Source: Halieaceae bacterium
GTDB taxonomy: Bacteria; Pseudomonadota; Gammaproteobacteria; Pseudomonadales; Halieaceae
Direction: 5' to 3'
DNA: 18,663 nucleotides
Assembly: GCA_002683395.1 (NCBI GenBank)
Contig: NYTG01000059.1
Location: 60,242-78,904 of the forward strand
This document shows positions 14,128 through 18,663 of this stretch, in pieces. Below the pieces are notes generated by a model. The model searched no databases and was not told the DNA's origin. It was given only the letters and a program-made list of their open reading frames with translations. Every line of letters starts with the position of its first letter. Position 1 is the first letter of the stretch. The position numbers and the translations under genes are program-made.

Positions 14128-14913
14128 ATGGTCGGCGTTCTGGGTCAGAAGGTTGCGGCGCCGGAGTCCTACGCGCCCGACGTTCTTGAGCGAATTGCTC
14201 GCCCCCCCGCTTCCGAGATAACCCGCTTAGGGTGGGACATTTGGCATGCCTATGAGCTGTCTTGGTGCGTCGAGGATTCCGCAGTGCATTGGGTGGGGTG
14301 GTTCGGGATTCCAGCTGACTCTCCTGCGACGGTCGAGTCTAAGTCGTTAAAGCTCTACCTCAATTCCTTAAATCATCATCGCTTCTCGCACCATTCCGAG
14401 GCGCTGGAAACCATTTCGAGAGACATTTCAGCGCGTGTCGAGTCCGAGGTCGTACTGCACTGTTTGCCGGTATCGGAGGTGTCCGGTATTACCGAGGAGC
14501 TCGAGGGTATCAATCTTCCCGGTTGCACCATAGGCGCAGAGCCTGAGACAATCTCCGCTAAGAGGTTGACGCATTCACCAGGGAAGGGGAACGTCGTGTC
14601 TGAACATCTGATAAGCCATAGCTTGCGCTCTTTGTGTCCTGTCACGGCTCAGCCGGATTGGGGCAGTCTCTCCATTCGCTACACCGGCCAACCGATCGAC
14701 CACGCTAGTGTGTCGGCGTATCTCAGTGCTTATCGCTCTCATCAGGGGTTTCATGAGCAGTGTGTTGATCAGATCTATACGGATCTTATGACGCTGGCAC
14801 CGGCATCGCTTCAGGTTGTCGCGTTTTACCAGCGTCGCGGTGGCGTCGACATTACGCCTTGGCGGAGTACAGAGCCGCTTTCCCCAGATCCCCAGCGTTT
14901 GGGGCGGCAGTAG
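14128..14913 (+). CDS. queF: NADPH-dependent 7-cyano-7-deazaguanine (preQ0) reductase, type II
   Basis: The product reduces the nitrile preQ0 to preQ1 in queuosine tRNA modification. At 261 residues it is the long bimodular (T-fold) type II QueF; E. coli has 282, and this one is shorter at the N-terminus. The QueF motif ESKSLKLYLNS (70-80) binds NADPH in the N-terminal half. The C-terminal half carries the catalytic Cys170 in RSLCPVTAQPDWGS, followed by FHEQCVDQIYTDL and RRGGVDITPWRS. FolE in this window makes an earlier intermediate of the same pathway. The start is the ATG at 14128, 5 bases after yadH, with little Shine-Dalgarno sequence, so coupling to yadH translation is likely. Confidence 0.95.
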   Translation: MVGVLGQKVAAPESYAPDVLERIARPPASEITRLGWDIWHAYELSWCVEDSAVHWVGWFGIPADSPATVESKSLKLYLNSLNHHRFSHHSEALETISRDISARVESEVVLHCLPVSEVSGITEELEGINLPGCTIGAEPETISAKRLTHSPGKGNVVSEHLISHSLRSLCPVTAQPDWGSLSIRYTGQPIDHASVSAYLSAYRSHQGFHEQCVDQIYTDLMTLAPASLQVVAFYQRRGGVDITPWRSTEPLSPDPQRLGRQ

Positions 14914-14918
14914 CCACC

Positions 14919-15437
14919 ATGCCTTTCAGGCGAATTAGCGTAGGTGCCCTTCTGGGCGCGTTGGTGTGTGTGTGTGCGGTATTTCCGTCGGAGCCTTCAC
15001 GCAGTGCTCCGGGTCTCACAGAGGTGGAGCTAAAGGCGGTCTTTCTATTGCGCTTACCCCAGTTCGTCAGCTGGCCTGATCAGCGTCCTGCTTCGACGTT
15101 TTGTATTACTGACACCTCCGAAGTCTCCACCCTACTGACCGATATGGTGGCGTCAGCCCCGCGGGGTCGCTCCGTGCGTTCCATCAGCACCGACGATATT
15201 GAGGGCTGCGATGTTGTGTATGGCGCAGCGACCGCCGCTTATCAGGGTAGCGCGGTTGCTCTATGGGTGAGTGACGAGCCGGGGTTTGCCGAGAGTGGTG
15301 GCATGGTTGAGCTCAAGCGCCGGGGTGCCCGCATGGGGCTGGTAGTGAACCTGAGGGCACTGGAGTCTGCCGGTCTGAAAGCCAGCAGTAAATTACTGCA
15401 GCTCTCCGAGGTGGTAGGAGTGGGCGCAAATGACTAA
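14919..15437 (+). CDS. YfiR-like (DUF4154) periplasmic regulatory protein
   Basis: The product has 172 residues from ATG 14919, 5 bases after queF; a longer in-frame reading from 14859 overlaps queF and displaces the signal peptide. Residues 1-30 are a signal sequence (basic MPFRR, hydrophobic ISVGALLGALVCVCAV, cleavage probably after RSA). The mature protein opens with EVELKAVFLLRLPQFVSWP, the DUF4154/YfiR hallmark. FCITD (Cys62) and EGCDVVY (Cys97) match the Cys pair that forms a disulfide in YfiR. In Pseudomonas aeruginosa YfiR binds and inhibits the CHASE8 domain of the diguanylate cyclase YfiN. Here the gene overlaps by 8 bases a kinase with the same kind of sensor domain, so it is probably that kinase's periplasmic partner. 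The family match is visible; the role is inferred. Confidence 0.82.
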   Translation: MPFRRISVGALLGALVCVCAVFPSEPSRSAPGLTEVELKAVFLLRLPQFVSWPDQRPASTFCITDTSEVSTLLTDMVASAPRGRSVRSISTDDIEGCDVVYGAATAAYQGSAVALWVSDEPGFAESGGMVELKRRGARMGLVVNLRALESAGLKASSKLLQLSEVVGVGAND

Positions 15438-17406
15438 GTGGCCCCGCACAACGTCTATCCATCGCCACCTCGCGGGGGTGGGGGCATTCATCACAGGTGT
15501 CGTAGGGGGGTTGTTTCTGCTGGTGTTGGTCGGAGTGACACTGGAGACCTCTCGTAGTCAGGTATTAGAACGGACTGCGGCGCTGGGCGGTGTGCTGGCT
15601 TCTAACCTCACCGCCTCTATTGTGTTTCAGGATCCGGCCACGGCGACAGAGTTACTCAGTGGTCTGCGGGCTGTCGACGATGTCATTCAAGCGCAGCTAA
15701 CGCTCCCCGGGGGAGACGCTTTCGTGACGTATCGGCGCTCGCTCATTGACGACAGCTCGGAGGGTCTGGATGTGTATTCGGAGTCGCTGACGGTGCCGGT
15801 GTTCCTCGATGAGGAGGAAATCGCCTCTCTCGAGCTACGAGTGGATTTGTGGCCCGTCTACCAGCAGCTGGCCTGGATTTCGGGCGTTGCATTGGTGTTG
15901 TGGTTGCTAGGAATGGTCGCGGCTTATGTCTTGTCTCAAGTCTTTAATGCTCGCATTACCGAGCCGCTGTCAGAGCTTGCAGACATGATGTCTGAGGTGA
16001 CCGATCGCGAGGACTATAGCCAGCGCTTTCGTTACGAGGTGCAAAACGAGTTGGGGTCTGTTGTCGATGCGTTTAACGAGATGCTTGAGAGGATCGGTGA
16101 CCGCGAACAGCGGTTGCGGAAGATGATTGTTGAGTTGGAGGAGGCCCGCGACCAGGCGGAGTCGGCGGCACGTTCAAAGTCGAGCTTTCTGGCCAATACG
16201 TCGCATGAGATCCGCACGCCGATGAACGGCGTGATGGGCATGATCGCCCTCTTGAAACAGGGGGAGCTGACTGAGCAACAGCGCGCGTACTTCGAGACGA
16301 TTGAGCGTTCTGCGGATGCGCTGCTTCTGATTATCGATGACATTCTCGATTTCACTAAGATCGAGGCCGGACGGCTCAAGCTGGGCAAGTCGGCGTTTAG
16401 GTTGCGCGACAGTTTGAGCTCGATTGAAGCGCTATTTTCTGAGCCTGCGTCACAAAAAGGCCTCGCCCTCACGTTTGCGGTGGATAAAGCGATACCTGAA
16501 TTGATTGTGGGTGATGCCGGAAGGATAAGGCAGATCTTGCTGAATCTCATCGGTAACGCAGTGAAATTCACCGATGCCGGTGATATCCGAGTAAAGGCGG
16601 GCATCAGCGAGGGCGGTGGCGGTCCGCAAGTGCGGTTCACTGTGACAGACACCGGGCCGGGGATTCATCCTGACGACCAGGCGCGGATATTTGGCGAATT
16701 TTATCAGGCCGATGTCAGTCTTACCCGTGCGCATGGCGGCACGGGTCTGGGGCTCGCGATCACAGAGCAATTAGTCCAACTGATGGGCGGGCGTATCGGC
16801 TTTGATTCAAGTTGGGGTAAAGGGTCCTCGTTTTGGGTAGAGCTGCCCATGCCAACACCCGGCGAGGTGACAATGAGCGAGGCGCTTCCGTCGGAGCAAA
16901 CGGGGGCGTCCCGCTACAATGAGTCAGCGCGCCTTCAGCGCCTTACCAACCCGTCGGCATCCGCGTCGGCGCCGACTACCGGTGCGACGGAATATCCGCT
17001 TCTTGTCTCCTACGATCTGCAGGTTCTGGTGGCGGAGGATTCCGAGGTCAACCAGTTCATCATTCGTGAGTTGTTGGCGAAATGGGGTATCGAAATCGAG
17101 GTGACTGCCAATGGGCTGGAGGCCGTTAATGCTTTCAGAGAGCGCGAGTTCGACTTGATCTTGATGGATATCCAGATGCCAGAGATGGATGGGCTGGAGG
17201 CGACGCGGCAGATTTGCCGGTTGCAGCGTGATGAGGGCCTGCATCCACACTGCGCGATCGTCGGATTATCTGCCCACGCCATGGGTGGCGACCGTGAGCG
17301 TTATTTGGCAGAGGGGATGGTCGATTACTTGACCAAACCGATTCGCACGGAAGCGCTGCGGGGGGTGCTGGACGCATGCCTCGACGAAAAGAAGACAGGA
17401 TTCTGA
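15430..17406 (+). CDS. Hybrid sensor histidine kinase: CHASE8-HAMP-HisKA-HATPase-REC
   Basis: The 658-residue inner-membrane kinase has a TM helix at about 15-38, a periplasmic domain at about 40-145, a second TM at about 148-170 and HAMP at about 172-225. The periplasmic segment (ALGGVLASNLTASIVFQDPA, then LLSGLRAVDDVIQAQL and FVTYRR) matches the CHASE8 pattern of YfiN. A short coiled coil leads to HisKA with His259 in ANTSHEIRTPMN. The HATPase has an N box at 371-380 (Asn372, Asn376), DTGPGI with Asp407, and GGTGLGLAI. A polar linker (about 480-528) precedes the receiver with VAEDSEVN, phospho-acceptor Asp580 (LMDIQMPEMDG) and Lys636 (LTKP). It has no HPt or DNA-binding domain, so an HPt partner and a response regulator elsewhere are expected. 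It overlaps the YfiR-like gene by 8 bases. Confidence 0.93.
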   Translation: MTKWPRTTSIHRHLAGVGAFITGVVGGLFLLVLVGVTLETSRSQVLERTAALGGVLASNLTASIVFQDPATATELLSGLRAVDDVIQAQLTLPGGDAFVTYRRSLIDDSSEGLDVYSESLTVPVFLDEEEIASLELRVDLWPVYQQLAWISGVALVLWLLGMVAAYVLSQVFNARITEPLSELADMMSEVTDREDYSQRFRYEVQNELGSVVDAFNEMLERIGDREQRLRKMIVELEEARDQAESAARSKSSFLANTSHEIRTPMNGVMGMIALLKQGELTEQQRAYFETIERSADALLLIIDDILDFTKIEAGRLKLGKSAFRLRDSLSSIEALFSEPASQKGLALTFAVDKAIPELIVGDAGRIRQILLNLIGNAVKFTDAGDIRVKAGISEGGGGPQVRFTVTDTGPGIHPDDQARIFGEFYQADVSLTRAHGGTGLGLAITEQLVQLMGGRIGFDSSWGKGSSFWVELPMPTPGEVTMSEALPSEQTGASRYNESARLQRLTNPSASASAPTTGATEYPLLVSYDLQVLVAEDSEVNQFIIRELLAKWGIEIEVTANGLEAVNAFREREFDLILMDIQMPEMDGLEATRQICRLQRDEGLHPHCAIVGLSAHAMGGDRERYLAEGMVDYLTKPIRTEALRGVLDACLDEKKTGF

Positions 17407-17428
17407 ATCTAAGGATGGGAGGTGGAAG

Positions 17429-18520
17429 ATGAGAACCAAAGTGTTGAGTCGACTAAGTTGCGCAGGGATTGGCGCCTCACTTGTCATTAGCCTGGTCGTG
17501 GAGCACGGCGCCCTAGCGCAAACTGTGCCGGCCGATTTGTTGGATTTATCCATTGAGGATTTGTTTGACGCCAATGTGGTGAGTGAGGCGGATCGGGCCG
17601 AGACAAGGGACAAATGGCACCTGTCATACACTTATGCGATTTCAGAGTACGAAGAGTATTACCTCGGTACCCATCGTGTTTCCTATGACGACGTATTATT
17701 TTCACCGGGCGTGGACGCGAGAACGGACAACAACTATCCCGTGGTGCCGACTGAAATCACGCAGGAAGTTCATGCCCTTAGGGTCGGCTACGATCTCACC
17801 GAGGCGCTGACCCTCAGGGCGCAGCTGCCCTTTGTCATGCAAAGTACCGATCACATCTCCATCATCTCCGGTTACGACGCGTTCAATATCAGCTCGGAGG
17901 GGGTGGGTGATATTGCGTTGGTACTGGATTCCACGATCAGTCAGACGCTGAACAGCAGCTGGAAGATTGGTGCGGGCCTCAGCCTGCCAACGGGCTCTAT
18001 TGACGAGGAAGGCGATACGCCGCGCGCTGCTGGAAATCAGCAGCTGCCTTACACCATGCAGCTGGGCTCCGGAACCTGGGATGTTCCGCTGTTTTTGAGC
18101 TTTAAAAAATATGAGGCTGGCTGGGATTGGGGATGGGATGCGAGCTTTACGCTGCGGACTGGCGAAAATGACCGAGATTATCGGCTTGGAAATAAGGGTA
18201 GTCTTGGCGGCTGGCTGGTCTGGAAGGGCGTGTCTGCGCTGCGGCCCGGTGTGCGACTCGATTATCGTTGGCGGGATGAGATTCACGGAGAGGATGCCTC
18301 GCTGCGGGTGCCGGTACCGGGATTCCCGTACCCTGCGCCGGTAACAAACCCCAACGCATTTGGGGGTGAGCAGGTCGATGTAACGCTCTTCGCGAGGTGG
18401 CCCTTTGCCGCTGGATGGTATGCGGAAGCTGCCTATGCTCAACCCATCTACCTCGATCTGAATGGTCCGCAATCGTCGCAGAAGTACCACTTCAGTATCG
18501 AGATCGGCACCTCGTTTTAG
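17429..18520 (+). CDS. Outer-membrane beta-barrel protein with a TonB-receptor-like N-terminal segment
   Basis: This is a 363-residue exported protein. Residues 1-30 are a signal peptide (cleavage after ALA). The mature N-terminus, residues 36-52, reads DLLDLSIEDLFDANVVS, like the segment that often precedes the plug in TonB-dependent receptors (DLxxLSLEdLlnxxVtS). No plug domain follows. The rest shows alternating amphipathic strands such as HALRVGYDLTEALTLRAQLPF, split near residues 113-133, with aromatic girdle residues, and it ends in Phe (IEIGTSF), the usual BAM signal. It resembles transporter/MetA-pathway barrels annotated for phenol-degradation loci, but I cannot name a family with certainty. 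GGGAGG (17417-17422) is 6 bases before the ATG. It follows the kinase by 22 bases and is probably the outer-membrane part of the same sensory cassette. Confidence 0.78.
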   Translation: MRTKVLSRLSCAGIGASLVISLVVEHGALAQTVPADLLDLSIEDLFDANVVSEADRAETRDKWHLSYTYAISEYEEYYLGTHRVSYDDVLFSPGVDARTDNNYPVVPTEITQEVHALRVGYDLTEALTLRAQLPFVMQSTDHISIISGYDAFNISSEGVGDIALVLDSTISQTLNSSWKIGAGLSLPTGSIDEEGDTPRAAGNQQLPYTMQLGSGTWDVPLFLSFKKYEAGWDWGWDASFTLRTGENDRDYRLGNKGSLGGWLVWKGVSALRPGVRLDYRWRDEIHGEDASLRVPVPGFPYPAPVTNPNAFGGEQVDVTLFARWPFAAGWYAEAAYAQPIYLDLNGPQSSQKYHFSIEIGTSF

Positions 18521-18552
18521 TCGTCGCAGGGCGTATCCGCCGCGAGGGGCTG

Positions 18553-18561
18553 TGCTAAACT
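18553..18561 (+). promoter_or_regulatory. Extended -10 promoter element of tRNA-Ser
   Basis: TGCTAAACT (18553-18561) fits an extended -10 (TG-N-TAAACT). It is followed by a GC-rich discriminator (CCGCGCCC) and the tRNA 5' end 11 bases after the element. No good -35 hexamer is seen at 16-18 bases upstream, consistent with reliance on the TG extension. It lies in the 51-base gap after the outer-membrane protein gene. Confidence 0.5.
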
Positions 18562-18571
18562 CCGCGCCCAC

Positions 18572-18659
18572 GGAGAGCTGGCCGAGTGGTCGAAGGCGCA
18601 CGCCTGGAAAGTGTGTATACCGTAAGGTATCGAGGGTTCGAATCCCTCGCTCTCCGCCA
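18572..18659 (+). tRNA. tRNA-Ser (anticodon GGA)
   Basis: This is a complete class II tRNA of 88 bases. The acceptor strand GGAGAGC pairs with GCTCTCC (18649-18655), then discriminator G and an encoded CCA. The D-arm is typical of tRNA-Ser. The anticodon loop CTGGAAA has anticodon GGA and reads UCC and UCU. A long variable arm (ATACCGTAAGGTAT) forms its own stem, as in serine tRNAs. The T-arm contains GTTCGAA. Only four bases follow before the window ends. Confidence 0.98.
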
Positions 18660-18663
18660 TATC

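Noticed and set aside
14859..14918. N-terminal extension of the YfiR-like protein by 20 codons
   Set aside because: It overlaps the end of queF and would place the signal peptide internally. The ATG at 14919 gives a normal leader.
17702..18601. Long minus-strand open frame of 299 codons opposite the outer-membrane protein gene
   Set aside because: It is antisense to a well-supported exported protein, begins inside the tRNA-Ser gene, and its translation is rich in Arg and Pro with no domain pattern. This is typical of a shadow frame in GC-rich DNA.
1..18663. Mobile elements, CRISPR arrays, integrase sites at the tRNA genes
   Set aside because: I found no transposase-like frame, no regularly spaced repeat and no duplicated tRNA 3' ends within the window. 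The tRNA-Ser 3' flank is cut off by the window end, so an insertion beyond it cannot be excluded.

Overview
The window looks like a chromosomal segment of a moderately GC-rich gammaproteobacterium. The evidence is gene order and sequence: lpd-sucC-sucD, a prmB-aroC-...-epmC-pdxB run resembling the order in Escherichia coli, YadG/YadH-type ABC genes, a type II QueF, EpmC, and a canonical sigma-32 promoter in front of htpG. A free-living marine lineage (Cellvibrionales/Halieaceae-like) is my guess only. No transposase, phage gene, CRISPR array or sign of recent transfer was seen.

Layout. (1) 1-2246: end of lpd, then sucC and sucD (overlapping ATGA), closed by a strong intrinsic terminator. (2) 2268-5573: a sigma-32 heat-shock promoter drives htpG, followed by overlapping genes for a SixA-like histidine phosphatase and an alpha/beta hydrolase. 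(3) 5625-6311: folE on the minus strand, convergent with the hydrolase gene and divergent from prmB. (4) 6589-11689: prmB, aroC, a 70-residue two-helix membrane protein, a methyltransferase-like protein with a signal peptide, tusA, epmC and pdxB, tightly packed with at most one clear break at 8817-8906. (5) 11705-12112: msrB with its own strong ribosome binding site. (6) 12137-12293: minus-strand tRNA-Glu(UUC) and tRNA-Gly(GCC) under a clear sigma-70 promoter. (7) 12435-18520: yadG, yadH, queF, a YfiR/DUF4154 periplasmic protein, a CHASE8-HAMP hybrid sensor kinase and an outer-membrane barrel protein, with very short gaps or overlaps throughout. (8) 18572-18659: tRNA-Ser(GGA) with its own promoter.

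How the genes work together. The first part is central metabolism (end of the TCA-cycle sdh-suc operon). The middle concentrates translation-quality and cofactor functions: L3 methylation (PrmB), tRNA thiolation sulfur relay (TusA), EF-P hydroxylation (EpmC), PLP synthesis (PdxB), chorismate (AroC) and methionine sulfoxide repair (MsrB). FolE and QueF, about 8 kb apart, both serve the queuosine pathway, and FolE also serves folate.

The most interesting part is 14919-18520. A YfiR-like periplasmic protein, an inner-membrane receptor with a YfiN-type CHASE8 periplasmic domain, and an outer-membrane protein form a three-part cassette with the architecture of the YfiBNR (TpbB) envelope-stress system. 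Here the diguanylate cyclase output is replaced by a hybrid histidine kinase, and the YfiB lipoprotein by a beta-barrel whose mature N-terminus carries a 'DLSIEDL' segment of the kind seen before TonB-dependent receptor plugs. I propose this as a phosphorelay version of YfiBNR. The regulatory link itself is inference.
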